A stretch of 39,278 nt of DNA from Desulfobacteraceae bacterium (GCA_014237395.1 JABZFP010000042.1:1-39278), one strand, 5' to 3'. Shown: positions 1-8,235, counted from the first letter of the stretch. Program-made: numbers and translations. The notes: generated by a model from the letters alone, not told the origin.

Positions 1-1046
1 GCAATAATCCATTTGCAGATATTGGAGGAGCCTTCCACCATGGTGTAGGTGGGGGCATCCCGATAATACCGCGCCACCGGGTATTCGGTGGAATAGCCAT
101 AGGCGCCCAGGATCCGCATGGCGTAATTGGCGCATTTGACGGCGGTCTCGCCGGCCAGGTATTTGGCCATGGCCACATCCAGCCCGTTGTTCAGCCGCCC
201 CTGATCCTTGGCCCAGGCCGCCTTGTAGACCAGCAGGCGGGAGGCTTCGATCTCGGTGGCCATCTGGGCGATCATGTCCTGGTTCATCTGGTATTCACCG
301 ATGGGTTTGCCGAACTGCTTGCGTTCGTTGCAGTATTTAAGAACCGTCTCCAGACAGGCCTGGGCCACGCCCACGGCGCCGGCGGCGGCCGACAGGCGGG
401 TCTGGTTGAGGGAGCCGAAAACGATTTTGGCCCCATCCCCCGGTTGACCGATGATGTTTTCTTTGGGAACGCGGGTGTCACTGAGAAAGATTTCGCCGGT
501 CGGGGAGGAGTGTGACCCCATTTTCTCCAGCGTCGTGGTTTTGACGCCGTTGAAGTTTTTGAGCTCCACCACAAAGGCGGACAGGCCCTTGGCGCCTTTG
601 GTTTTGTCCGTGTAGGCATAGTAGATCACCACGTCTCCCACCGGCGCGTTGGAAATCCAGGTCTTGGAGCCGTTCAGCAGCCAGTGATCGCCCTTGTCTT
701 CGGCGGTGGAATTCATGGCCATGACATCGGAGCCGGCATCGGACTCGGTGATGCCGAAGCCACCCACGTACTCCGCCCGGACCAGCTTGGGCACGTAACG
801 GGCCGCTAAGTCTTCGCTGCCGTAGTGGTAAATGGTATAGGCGCAGCCCAGGGTCTGCATATTGATCTGCACCCGCAGGGAACTCGATGCCCGGGCGATT
901 TCCTCCGTAACGATCATGGCCGACAGCCAGCCCATGTCGTGGTGGTTGGCGTCCCATTCGTCCGCATGGGGGGCAATCTGCTTGGTGGCGAATTCTCGGA
1001 CGGCTTTTCGCAACATCTCTAAGTCTTTGGACAGTGCAAAATCCAC
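1..1046 (-). CDS. Acyl-CoA dehydrogenase, glutaryl-CoA dehydrogenase-like (partial at left edge)
   Basis: FAD-dependent acyl-CoA dehydrogenase; 348 codons are visible and the frame leaves the window, with perhaps ten residues missing. It begins with GTG at 1046 after AAGGGAG (about 1054-1060). The chain contains the ACAD segments GGFGITESDAGSDVMAM (FAD/substrate region), a WISNAP segment, RKQFGKPIGEYQMNQDM, and near the end MVEGSSNICK with the expected catalytic glutamate. From memory it closely resembles the non-decarboxylating glutaryl-CoA dehydrogenase of Desulfococcus multivorans, which makes glutaconyl-CoA, but the true substrate is not proven. After residue 36 (NHH) the text jumps straight to DMGWLSAM, so about 30 residues of the N-terminal helical domain, including the family's G-x2-G...P-E-x-Y-G-G region, are absent in frame. 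It is last in a run with the 2-oxoacid oxidoreductase genes, which suggests it oxidises their acyl-CoA product. Confidence 0.9.
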   Translation of the reverse strand, partial: MDFALSKDLEMLRKAVREFATKQIAPHADEWDANHHDMGWLSAMIVTEEIARASSSLRVQINMQTLGCAYTIYHYGSEDLAARYVPKLVRAEYVGGFGITESDAGSDVMAMNSTAEDKGDHWLLNGSKTWISNAPVGDVVIYYAYTDKTKGAKGLSAFVVELKNFNGVKTTTLEKMGSHSSPTGEIFLSDTRVPKENIIGQPGDGAKIVFGSLNQTRLSAAAGAVGVAQACLETVLKYCNERKQFGKPIGEYQMNQDMIAQMATEIEASRLLVYKAAWAKDQGRLNNGLDVAMAKYLAGETAVKCANYAMRILGAYGYSTEYPVARYYRDAPTYTMVEGSSNICKWII

Positions 1047-1107
1047 GGCGCGCTCCCTTTATGATGGTTGATCGGTTGGGCTGTTCAATATTTTACAGCA
1101 ATGCCAT

Positions 1108-2400
1108 TCAGGCGCTCGCCTTGCCGACGACGGCTGTGGCCAGATCATATACCTTGCCCGAAAATCGGATGTCCAGCGCCGTCTGCAGCATGGCAGAACT
1201 GAGGGCGGTGTTGCGGTTGGCCAGGGTCGCCAGGGCGGCCAGCGCCCAATCCGGTTCCCGGATGCCGGCCGCTTTGAAGTCCACGGTGACCACCGTTGCC
1301 CGGCAGGAGGGAATTGCGATGCCTTCCGCCCGGATGACGAGGGCGTCCTCCGTAAGATTTGCCAGCATCTTTTTACGGCGTGTCACACCTTCGGCGGCCA
1401 GGGCGATGACGACAGAAGGCTGCTGAATACCGGTATAGCCAATCGCCTTTTTTGATAAAATAACTTCGCTAACCGAATGGCCGCGCAGTACCGTAATGGG
1501 GTAGTCGTTCTTCTGGGAGGCCTGCAGCCCGGCAGAGGCCCCGGCCAGGCAGAGCAGTTCGCCGGCGGTGACGATGCGCTGCCCGGCGCTGCCCAGGAAG
1601 ACCACCTCCTGGCGTGTTTCCGTGACTGGTGGATGAAGCGTTTCGATACCCTGGGGGGGAGGCGCCGGTGGCAGGTCCGCTGCTTCGTGGCGATAGGCCC
1701 GTCCGTATTCCTCGCGGGTATTCTCCTTTCTGAAATGATCAGTCGGGGGCAACCCTTCAAGGGTGGTCGCGATGGTTTTCGGGGACAGTTTGTTGCGTTT
1801 GGTATAGCGCCCCGGGCATACCCCCCAGATGTCCACCAGGGCAAAACCGTCGTAACGGATGGCCGTGGCAAGGGTGTCCGACAAGTCTTTCTCGTAAGCC
1901 GAGGCACGCGCCGTATAGGCCGCTCCGGCCGCACCGGCCACGCGGCAGACGTCCATGGGTTTTTCCAGCCGATTCAGAAAACCGGAACCGACCTGGGCAT
2001 TTTGCGGCGTGGTCGAAGAACACTGCCCGCCGGTCATGCCGTAGTTGAAGTTGTTCAGCACCAGCAGGGTCAGATCGATGTTGCGGCGGCAGGTGCTCAG
2101 CAGGTGGGCGCCACCGATCCCGAGGCCGCCGTCGCCCATGGTGACCACGACATGCAGGTCCGGGCGGGCCATTTTAATCCCGGTGGCATAGGTCAGGGCC
2201 CGGCCGTGCAACCCGTGGAAAGCATGGGTGTTGAAAAAGGTGTCGAACAGACCGGAGCATCCGATGTCCGACACGATGGCGATTTGCTCTCCTCTGAGTC
2301 CCATGCCCTGAAAGGTTTGATCCAGCGCCGCGACGACCCGTTCATGGGCGCATCCCGGACAGAAGACCGGCGGGCGATCCTGATTCAGTAGACTATCCAT
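1108..2400 (-). CDS. 2-oxoacid:ferredoxin oxidoreductase, fused beta-gamma subunit
   Basis: 430-residue protein. Residues 1 to about 235 are the thiamine-diphosphate beta subunit and about 260-430 the gamma subunit (KorC/PorC type). The TPP motif is GDG at 90-92 followed by NN near 116-117. Cys14 and Cys17 (CPGC), Cys48 (IGCSG) and Cys195 (GVCPGRY) match the four ligands of the proximal 4Fe-4S cluster. The linker at 240-255 is proline-rich. The enzyme would oxidatively decarboxylate a 2-oxoacid to its acyl-CoA and reduce ferredoxin, together with the alpha subunit encoded directly upstream. The ATG at 2400 lies a few bases before the stop of the alpha gene (TAG at 2393-2395), so the two are translationally coupled. 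The frame stays open to 2505, but homology begins at this ATG. No separate ferredoxin-like delta subunit is seen. The substrate could be 2-oxoglutarate, 2-oxoadipate or a branched-chain acid. Confidence 0.88.
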   Translation of the reverse strand: MDSLLNQDRPPVFCPGCAHERVVAALDQTFQGMGLRGEQIAIVSDIGCSGLFDTFFNTHAFHGLHGRALTYATGIKMARPDLHVVVTMGDGGLGIGGAHLLSTCRRNIDLTLLVLNNFNYGMTGGQCSSTTPQNAQVGSGFLNRLEKPMDVCRVAGAAGAAYTARASAYEKDLSDTLATAIRYDGFALVDIWGVCPGRYTKRNKLSPKTIATTLEGLPPTDHFRKENTREEYGRAYRHEAADLPPAPPPQGIETLHPPVTETRQEVVFLGSAGQRIVTAGELLCLAGASAGLQASQKNDYPITVLRGHSVSEVILSKKAIGYTGIQQPSVVIALAAEGVTRRKKMLANLTEDALVIRAEGIAIPSCRATVVTVDFKAAGIREPDWALAALATLANRNTALSSAMLQTALDIRFSGKVYDLATAVVGKASA

Positions 2401-3514
2401 GATGGACCACCTCCTCGATCTGGCGGGGCTTGATGAGTTCGCCGTCCATCTGGCCCAAAAAACGGATGTCACGGTCAGACAGCACCCGTTGGATCTCGCG
2501 GACATACTGGCCGAGGTTCATTTCCACCACCACGACCCGGCTGTAAGCGGCGGCCTTTTCGCGCAGAAGATCTTCAGGGACCGGCCACAGGGTTTTCAGC
2601 ACCAGCAGAGAAACCGGTGTCCCGGTGTCCCGCAGGGCTTCGGCAGCTGTTTTTGCGGCCCGGGCCGTTACGCCGTAGGTGATGATAAGGGTTTCGGCCC
2701 CCGCTGCCGCATCATACTCAGAGAAGACAAAGCGGTCGGCTTGCGATGTGATTTTGCGTTGCAGGCGGTCCTGGTTGCGGGCGATCAGCTCCGGATCGGC
2801 CGTGATGTAGCCGTCCGGCCCGTGGGTGGAGGAGGTCTGCCGGACGGCGCGATTCCCGCCGATGGGCAGAAAATCGGGGGTCAGACGCTCACCGGAGGTC
2901 CCGAAGGGCAGGAACTGCTGGACCGGGTCGGCCTGTCGGCGGTTGATAATGTCCGGCAGCGCGATAGCGTCAAGGTCCACGGTTTCCCGGGTCATGGAAA
3001 TTTCCTTGTTGGCCGCCAAAAACACCGGGCAGCGATAGGTCTCGGCCAGGTTGAAGGCCTGCATGGTGAGCACGATGCAGTCCCGGATGTCCACCGGCGC
3101 CAGCACGATGACCGGCAGGCCGCCGCTGTTGCCCCACTGCAGGAATTGGATATCTCCGTCGGCCCCTTTGGTGGCCGAACCGGTGGAGGGCCCCAGGCGC
3201 TGGACATCGACGATGACCAACGGAATCTCGCTGCCGATGGCAAACGATATCTGTTCGCTGTAGAGGCTGATGCCCGGCCCCGAGGTCGCTGTCATGGTTT
3301 TCCAGCCGGCCATGGAAGCCCCCAAGCAAAATCCGATGGAGGCGATTTCGTCCTCGCCCTGCATGCAAATGCCGCCCTCGGGGGGCAGCAGCCTCAGCAT
3401 GGCATTATAGATGGTCGTGGCCGGTGTGATGGGGTAGCCGGCGAAGAATCGGCAACCGGCGGCCCGGGCGCCCCAAGCAATCGCTTCGTTGCCTTCCATT
3501 AGTGTCAGCGCCAT
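2393..3514 (-). CDS. 2-oxoacid:ferredoxin oxidoreductase, alpha subunit
   Basis: 373-residue alpha subunit of the KorA/VorB type. It starts at ATG 3514 behind an AGGGAGG ribosome site. The N-terminal half has the pyrimidine-binding domain signatures GYPITPAT (about 25-32), GEDEIASIG and TATSGPGISL, followed by VQRLGPSTGSATKGADGD, the usual alpha-subunit signature. The C-terminal half holds the transketolase-C-like domain (LIITYGVTARAA and the following strand-helix pattern). It pairs with the beta-gamma fusion that overlaps its 3' end. It lies 24 bases after the GntR regulator gene, and that gap contains a partial copy of the operator palindrome, suggesting joint control. Product and acceptor (acyl-CoA, reduced ferredoxin) are known for the family; the actual 2-oxoacid is inferred only from neighbours. 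Confidence 0.9.
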   Translation of the reverse strand: MALTLMEGNEAIAWGARAAGCRFFAGYPITPATTIYNAMLRLLPPEGGICMQGEDEIASIGFCLGASMAGWKTMTATSGPGISLYSEQISFAIGSEIPLVIVDVQRLGPSTGSATKGADGDIQFLQWGNSGGLPVIVLAPVDIRDCIVLTMQAFNLAETYRCPVFLAANKEISMTRETVDLDAIALPDIINRRQADPVQQFLPFGTSGERLTPDFLPIGGNRAVRQTSSTHGPDGYITADPELIARNQDRLQRKITSQADRFVFSEYDAAAGAETLIITYGVTARAAKTAAEALRDTGTPVSLLVLKTLWPVPEDLLREKAAAYSRVVVVEMNLGQYVREIQRVLSDRDIRFLGQMDGELIKPRQIEEVVHHG

Positions 3515-3530
3515 GCTGCGCCTCCCTGTA

Positions 3531-3546
3531 TCATGTGATCAAATAC
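3531..3546 (-). promoter_or_regulatory. Possible second GntR operator before the alpha subunit gene
   Basis: Minus-strand GTATTTGATCACATGA matches 11 of 16 positions of the perfect palindrome at 4273-4288, including the whole ATTTGATCA core. It spans the stop codon of the regulator gene and lies about 20 bases before the alpha-subunit start. It may be a weaker internal operator or chance. Confidence 0.3.
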
Positions 3547-4261
3547 CTGCTTGGGTTTTGGCATCGGTGAGTTCTCTGAGCCCTCTCAGGACGTGTTCCC
3601 GGACCCGCCGGATGTGGCCGGACAGGGTGCGACGTGCGGTTTTCAGGTCGCCGCCGGCAATACTGTCGAACAACGCCTGGTGGTCGGCATCGGCCGAGTC
3701 CATCGAGGTGGAAAAGAGCACGTTGCCGCTGTATTTAAGGTACAGCAGGTCGAAAAGATCCCTCAGGATCTTGCAGTGCACCTGGTTGCCGGAGAGTTGC
3801 GCCAGGGTGAGGTGAAATTCCATATCCCGATGCAATCGCTCGGCCAGATAGATTTCCCGCGAGGCTTTCAGGTGCGCCTCGAGCGCGGAGCGCAGGGTCC
3901 GGACACCGGTGCGGTCAATCGTGCGGACGATGCCGGGCAGCAGGCTCAGCTCCAGGGTCTCCCGCACTTCGTAGATCTCTTCCACTTCTTTGGGATCGAT
4001 GGGGGCGGTGAAATAGCCCCGGTTCGGTTCGTGTCGCACCAGCTGCTGAAACTCGAGCCATTTCAGGGCCTGAATGATCGGGGTCTGGCTCATCCCGAGG
4101 CGTTCGGCCAGGTCGCGATAAGCGATTTTTTGTCCGGGCGCCAGTTCGTTGTGCAGCATCAGGTTGCGAATGCCCAGATAGGCTTTGCGAGTATGGCCGA
4201 TTGTGCCTCCGGTCGCGTTCGTCGATTTGGCTGCGTGCTGTCTCACAGAAATATAATCCAC
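3539..4261 (-). CDS. GntR-family transcriptional regulator, FadR/FCD subfamily
   Basis: 240-residue regulator. A winged helix lies at about residues 25-90 (ending in LVRHEPNRGYFTAPI, the wing typical of GntR proteins), followed by an all-helical FCD ligand domain at about 95-225. The FCD metal-site pattern is visible: D and H in the HRDMEFHLTLA segment, and later histidines in DADHQALFDSI and LSGHIRRVREH. Such proteins usually bind a carboxylate or acyl-CoA ligand and repress their own operon. The start is GTG at 4261; there is no clear ribosome site, and a GTG 15 bases later is an alternative. The gene is first in an operon with the 2-oxoacid oxidoreductase and acyl-CoA dehydrogenase genes, so an intermediate of that pathway is the likely effector (inference). 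Confidence 0.88.
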   Translation of the reverse strand: MDYISVRQHAAKSTNATGGTIGHTRKAYLGIRNLMLHNELAPGQKIAYRDLAERLGMSQTPIIQALKWLEFQQLVRHEPNRGYFTAPIDPKEVEEIYEVRETLELSLLPGIVRTIDRTGVRTLRSALEAHLKASREIYLAERLHRDMEFHLTLAQLSGNQVHCKILRDLFDLLYLKYSGNVLFSTSMDSADADHQALFDSIAGGDLKTARRTLSGHIRRVREHVLRGLRELTDAKTQAGI

Positions 4262-4272
4262 TATTAGATTGA

Positions 4273-4316
4273 AAATTTGATCAAATTTATAATCATATGG
4301 TTGGTGGGATTGTCAA
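4273..4316 (-). promoter_or_regulatory. Promoter with overlapping palindromic operator for the GntR operon
   Basis: On the minus strand a perfect -35 box TTGACA (4311-4316) is followed after 18 bases by a -10-like TTATAA (4287-4292). A perfect 16-bp palindrome, AAATTTGATCAAATTT (4273-4288), overlaps the -10 box and the expected start site. The arrangement fits an autorepressing GntR protein. The leader to the GTG start would be only about 20 bases. Confidence 0.65.
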
Positions 4317-4534
4317 GAACAAGATGCGTCCCCCGGCGCTGTCATCGTCGGGTCAGGGAAAGAATTGGTTTGCCCATGAAAAGGCCGCGCGTGATACCCG
4401 GACCTATCCCGTTCATGATGCCGCCGAAACGGGTGGCGATGGCGGCGTAAAATTAGCGGGTGCGGAAGGTGGTAAGCATGCACGTCAATCCATGCGGATG
4501 ATCTGCGAAGATCAATCATGCCGGCGACATACCG

Positions 4535-5980
4535 TCAATCGTCGCGATTCCCAAGCCATTCGGTGTGAAAAAAGGTTCCGCGAGGGTGGTCGACACGTTC
4601 GTACGTATGGGCGCCGAAGTAATCCCGCTGGGCCTGCAGGAGATTGGCCGGCAGGGAGGCGCAGCGCAGGCCGTCAAAGTAGGTCAGGGCGCCGGCCAGG
4701 GCGGGGACAGGGATGCCGTGTTGGACGGCACGGGCCGTGACCCGGCGCCAGCCCGCCTGGGCGTTGTGAAGTTTTTCCTTGAAGAAAGGGGCCAAAATGA
4801 GATTGGACAGGTCGGGCGCGGCCCGGAAGGCGTCGGCAATGGGATCCAGAAAGCCCGAGCGGATGATGCAGCCGTTGCGCCAAACCAGGGCAATGTCGCT
4901 GTAATCAAGCGCCCAGCCATAGGTTGTGGAGGCCGTTTGAAGAAGTGCGAATCCCTGGGCGTAGGAAATGATCTTGGACGCCAGCAGGGCCTGCTCCATG
5001 TCGGTGATAAAGCTCTGGTGGTTCGTCACCGGCGCTGGGTCGGAAGGCGGGCTCAGAATGCCGGCGGCGGTTATCCTTTCATCCTTGAGGGCGGAAAGAT
5101 AGCGGGCGAAGACCGACTCGCCGATGAGGGTCAGCGGTACGCCCAGATCGAGGGCCGCGCCCACGGTCCAGCGGCCCGTGCCCTTCTGGCCGGCAGCGTC
5201 CAGGATGCGTTCCAGCAGCGGTTCGCCGTCCGATTCCCTAAAAGCCATGATGGCGGCCGTGATCTCGATCAGGTAGCTTTGCAGATCCCCCCGGTTCCAA
5301 TCTGCGAAAATGGCCTGCATGGCATCACAGGGCAGTTTCAGCACGTCCCGCATGATGTGATAGGCTTCGGCAATGAGCTGCATGTCGCCGTATTCGATCC
5401 CGTTGTGGACCATCTTGACGAAGTGTCCGGCGCCCCCCGGCCCCATCCACCGGCAGCAGGGCGAACCATCCGGCGCCCGGGCGGCAATCGCTTCGAACAG
5501 AGGCCGCAGCATGTCCCAGGCGGCCGCCGAACCGCCCGGCATGATGGCGGGCCCCTTCAGGGCGCCTTCTTCGCCCCCGGATACGCCGGTGCCGACATAA
5601 AGCAGCCCCCGGCGCTCCACCTCGGCGACGCGCCGTTCGGTGTCGCGGTAGTTGGAATTGCCGCCGTCGATAATGATGTCCCCGGTTTCGAGCAGGGGCA
5701 CCAAGGTCTCGATGGTCTCCTGGACGGGGGCGCCGGCTTTGACCATCAACAGTATCCGTCGGGGCCGCTGGAGGTTTTGAACCAGTGTTTTAAGGGAGTC
5801 CGCGGCCACAAAACGCTTCCCGGCGGCGCGGCCGGCCATGAAGGCGTGGGTTTTCTCCGGGGTGCGGTTGTAGACGGCGACGCGAAATCCTCGGCTTTCC
5901 ATGTTCAGGGCCAGGTTTTCCCCCATCACGGCTAAACCAATGAGGCCGATGTCGGCCAGTGGTGTGTTGTGGTCATTCAT
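4535..5980 (-). CDS. gnd: 6-phosphogluconate dehydrogenase, decarboxylating
   Basis: 481 residues, the normal length for the long form. It oxidises and decarboxylates 6-phosphogluconate to ribulose 5-phosphate with NADP+ in the cytoplasm. An N-terminal Rossmann fold shows GLIGLAVMGENLALNM; GGNSNYRDTERR and GTGVSGGEEGA follow; the catalytic lysine/asparagine segment is GGAGHFVKMVHNGIEYGDMQ. The C-terminal domain carries AAGQKGTGRWT and, near the end, RDYFGAHTYER. The ribosome site is AAGGAAG before ATG 5980. It lies 18 bases after gluconokinase and is the last gene of uxaC-gntK-gnd, so gluconate phosphorylated by GntK can be used directly. Confidence 0.96.
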   Translation of the reverse strand: MNDHNTPLADIGLIGLAVMGENLALNMESRGFRVAVYNRTPEKTHAFMAGRAAGKRFVAADSLKTLVQNLQRPRRILLMVKAGAPVQETIETLVPLLETGDIIIDGGNSNYRDTERRVAEVERRGLLYVGTGVSGGEEGALKGPAIMPGGSAAAWDMLRPLFEAIAARAPDGSPCCRWMGPGGAGHFVKMVHNGIEYGDMQLIAEAYHIMRDVLKLPCDAMQAIFADWNRGDLQSYLIEITAAIMAFRESDGEPLLERILDAAGQKGTGRWTVGAALDLGVPLTLIGESVFARYLSALKDERITAAGILSPPSDPAPVTNHQSFITDMEQALLASKIISYAQGFALLQTASTTYGWALDYSDIALVWRNGCIIRSGFLDPIADAFRAAPDLSNLILAPFFKEKLHNAQAGWRRVTARAVQHGIPVPALAGALTYFDGLRCASLPANLLQAQRDYFGAHTYERVDHPRGTFFHTEWLGNRDD

Positions 5981-5998
5981 TTGATTTTTCTTCCTTCG

Positions 5999-6523
5999 TT
6001 AAACAGGTTTATCACGTTTTGCCTTATCGGCTAAGGCTGCCTGTTTCAATGCCGCTGTGATCCGGGCCACGATGATTTCAGGCGGATCGCCGATGTCAAC
6101 GACAAAGCCGCCTTCCGGTACTTCGAGTGCTTCCAGCTGGCTGCGCAGCAACTCCGGCGGCATGAAATGATCCCTGCGATCGGCCAGGCGTTCTTGCAGC
6201 AGCTCGAAAGAGCCCCTCAGGTAAACGGTTTTTACGGTCTTTTGGTCCACGCCAAGCAGGGCGCGGTAGGTCTGCTTCAAGGCGGAACAGGCCAGGATGG
6301 CAGACTGCCCGGCCTTGTTACGGCGTTCGATTTCCTTATGCAAGGCCAACAACCAGGGGTGCCGGTCGCTGTCGTTGAGCGGTGTCCCGTTGTGCATCTT
6401 GGCGACATTGGCTGCGGGGTGAAAGTCGTCGCCGTCCAGAAAAGGCCATCCAAGCCGTCGCGCCAGAAGACGTCCGACGGTGGTTTTGCCGCAGCCCGTG
6501 GGGCCCATGAGGATGAGGATCAT
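5999..6523 (-). CDS. gntK: Gluconokinase
   Basis: 174-residue thermoresistant-type gluconokinase that phosphorylates D-gluconate to 6-phosphogluconate with ATP. The P-loop GPTGCGKTT is at residues 7-15, followed by the family segments FLDGDDFHPAANVAKM, GTPLNDSDRHPWL, CSALKQTYR and RRDHFMPPELLRSQLEALE. The frame is open upstream to 6721 but that part is antisense-like; the family start is ATG 6523, one base after the stop of the upstream isomerase gene (TGACATG), which implies translational coupling. With gnd downstream it forms a gluconate-to-pentose-phosphate pair. Confidence 0.95.
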   Translation of the reverse strand: MILILMGPTGCGKTTVGRLLARRLGWPFLDGDDFHPAANVAKMHNGTPLNDSDRHPWLLALHKEIERRNKAGQSAILACSALKQTYRALLGVDQKTVKTVYLRGSFELLQERLADRRDHFMPPELLRSQLEALEVPEGGFVVDIGDPPEIIVARITAALKQAALADKAKRDKPV

Positions 6524-6524
6524 G

Positions 6525-7940
6525 TCAGTCGACAACGATGCCGAAGTAGTTTTCGGCGTTGCGGTAGCAGATGTCCCGGACCATCTCACCCACCAGATCG
6601 AAATCGTGGGGCAGCTCGCCGCTTTCCATATCGGTTCCCAGCAGGTTGCACAATACGCGGCGAAAGTACTCGTGACGCGGATAGGAGAGAAAGCTGCGGG
6701 AGTCGGTGAGCATGCCCACAAAACGGCTCAGCAGTCCCATGTTCGACAGGGCGTTGATCTGGCGCTGCATGCCGTCCTTCTGGTCGTTGAACCACCATCC
6801 CGAGCCGAACTGAATCTTGCCGGGCACCGATCCGTCCTGGAAGTTGCCGATCATGGTGGCGATGACGTCGTTGTCCCCCGGGTTCAGCACGTAAAGGATG
6901 GTGCGGGTCAGGCGGTCTTCGCTGGCCAGCCGGTCGAGAAAGCGCGCCAGGGGGGCGGCCAAAGGCCAGTCGCCGATGGAATCGTAGCCGGTGTCGGGGC
7001 CCAATTCACGCAAGGCGCGGGAATTGGTATTGCGCAGGGCCCCGAAATGAAACTGCTGGGTCCAGTCCCGGTCGGCGTCCATGCGCGCCAGCTCCAGCAG
7101 AACGGCGGTTTTGAACTGATCGTTTTCCAGCGGTGTGGCCGGTTCGTTGCGGCGCACCTTGGCAAAGATGCGGACGATGTCATCGGGCGTGAATTCGGCC
7201 GCGTAGGGGCGCTCCAGGCCGTGGTCGGAGAGGCGGCACCCCATCTGGTGAAAAAAATCGTGCCGCGCCTTCAGGGCCGCCAGCAGGTCATCGTAGTCAT
7301 CAATGGGAACCCCGGACACCGCGGACAGCTTGTCCACATACTGGTTGTAGACCACCGGATCTTCCACGGCGGTGGCCTTGTCCGGCCGGAAGGCGGGCAG
7401 GATTTTGACCCTGAAAGCAGGGTCTTCCTGCAGGGTCCGATGGTGCTCGAGGTTGTCCACGGGATCGTCGGTGGTGCAGACCACTTTGACGTTCATGCGG
7501 GCTATGATCGCGCGTGTACTGAATTCGGGTGTCTGCAGCAGGGCGTTGCCGTGATCGTAAATTTCCCGGGCGGACGCCGGGCCGAGCAGGCGGTCGGTGA
7601 TGCCGAAATATCGTTTCAACTCTAAATGGGTCCAGTGATAGAGGGGGTTGCGGAGCGTTTTAGGCACCGTGGCGGCCCAGGCCGCAAACTTCTCCCAGTC
7701 ATCGGCATCGCCGGTTATCAGGTGTTCGTCGACACCGTTGGCCCGCATGGCCCGCCACTTGTAATGGTCGCCGTTGAGCCAGATGCGGGTCAGATTGAGG
7801 AAGATTCGGTCTGCGGCGATGTCTTCCACCGGCAGATGGCAGTGGTAGTCGAAAATGGGCATGGCTGCCGCATAGTCATGGTAGAGACGGCGGGCGCTTT
7901 CTGTCTGTAACAGGAAATCTTCCGAGAGGAAGGGTGTCAC
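6525..7940 (-). CDS. uxaC: Glucuronate isomerase
   Basis: 471 residues, as in E. coli UxaC (470). It interconverts D-glucuronate and D-fructuronate, and D-galacturonate and tagaturonate; the fold is a metal-dependent amidohydrolase-like barrel. The N-terminal motif FDYHCHLPVEDIA carries the HxH metal ligands. Other recognisable stretches are GDHYKWRAMRANGV, AAWAATVPKTLRNPLYHWTH, CTTDDPVDNLEHH, FGSGWWFNDQKDGM and VGMLTDSRSFLSYPRHEYF. The frame runs upstream to 8048, but GTG at 7940 with GGAGGA (7945-7950) in front matches the E. coli N-terminus (TPFLSEDF). No uxaB, uxuA or kdgK follows; gluconokinase and gnd do, which is unusual. Confidence 0.95.
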   Translation of the reverse strand: MTPFLSEDFLLQTESARRLYHDYAAAMPIFDYHCHLPVEDIAADRIFLNLTRIWLNGDHYKWRAMRANGVDEHLITGDADDWEKFAAWAATVPKTLRNPLYHWTHLELKRYFGITDRLLGPASAREIYDHGNALLQTPEFSTRAIIARMNVKVVCTTDDPVDNLEHHRTLQEDPAFRVKILPAFRPDKATAVEDPVVYNQYVDKLSAVSGVPIDDYDDLLAALKARHDFFHQMGCRLSDHGLERPYAAEFTPDDIVRIFAKVRRNEPATPLENDQFKTAVLLELARMDADRDWTQQFHFGALRNTNSRALRELGPDTGYDSIGDWPLAAPLARFLDRLASEDRLTRTILYVLNPGDNDVIATMIGNFQDGSVPGKIQFGSGWWFNDQKDGMQRQINALSNMGLLSRFVGMLTDSRSFLSYPRHEYFRRVLCNLLGTDMESGELPHDFDLVGEMVRDICYRNAENYFGIVVD

Positions 7941-8042
7941 GGGGTCCTCCTTGTGCACTGTCTTAGTTTCGATCGAATCCCCCACCTTTGATGGAGGACC
8001 CGGAGAGCTTCTATTGATCCGGGGCGTCTTATGAATTGATTC

Positions 8043-8235
8043 CTTCATTTTCTTTCACGCGAAAGAAAACGGAAGCAAAAGAAAACGCCCATGTCCCGCT
8101 TCACCCTGCGCGTCATCGCGGCGGCCGGCGTGCGCGGAAACTCGCCCCGCCTTCGCCAAGGCTACGCCGGGACTCAGACAGTCCGCGCACTTTGATCCGT
8201 CCGCCCCGCCGATGCTCGGCGCGGGACAAAGGGAA
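8043..8235. repeat. Dispersed intergenic repeat, copy A
   Basis: Between the LarA-like gene and uxaC. It starts with a perfect 9-bp hairpin (8048-8056 TTTTCTTTC, loop ACGC, 8061-8069 GAAAGAAAA), then GGAAGCAAAAGAAAACGCCC, and a GC-rich tail with AAACTCGCCCC (8140-8150) and CTCAGACAG (8174-8182). The same order of blocks occurs at 23339-23525. I recognise this as a widespread proteobacterial type of intergenic repeat but cannot name it. The rest of 7941-8287 shows nothing else. Confidence 0.65.

Noticed and set aside
4565..5935. 456-codon plus-strand open frame opposite gnd
   Set aside because: Shadow of gnd: it has no family motif and reflects the GC-rich codon bias of the antisense gene.
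6480..7625. 381-codon plus-strand open frame opposite gntK/uxaC
   Set aside because: Antisense to two clear enzyme genes and without recognisable domains.
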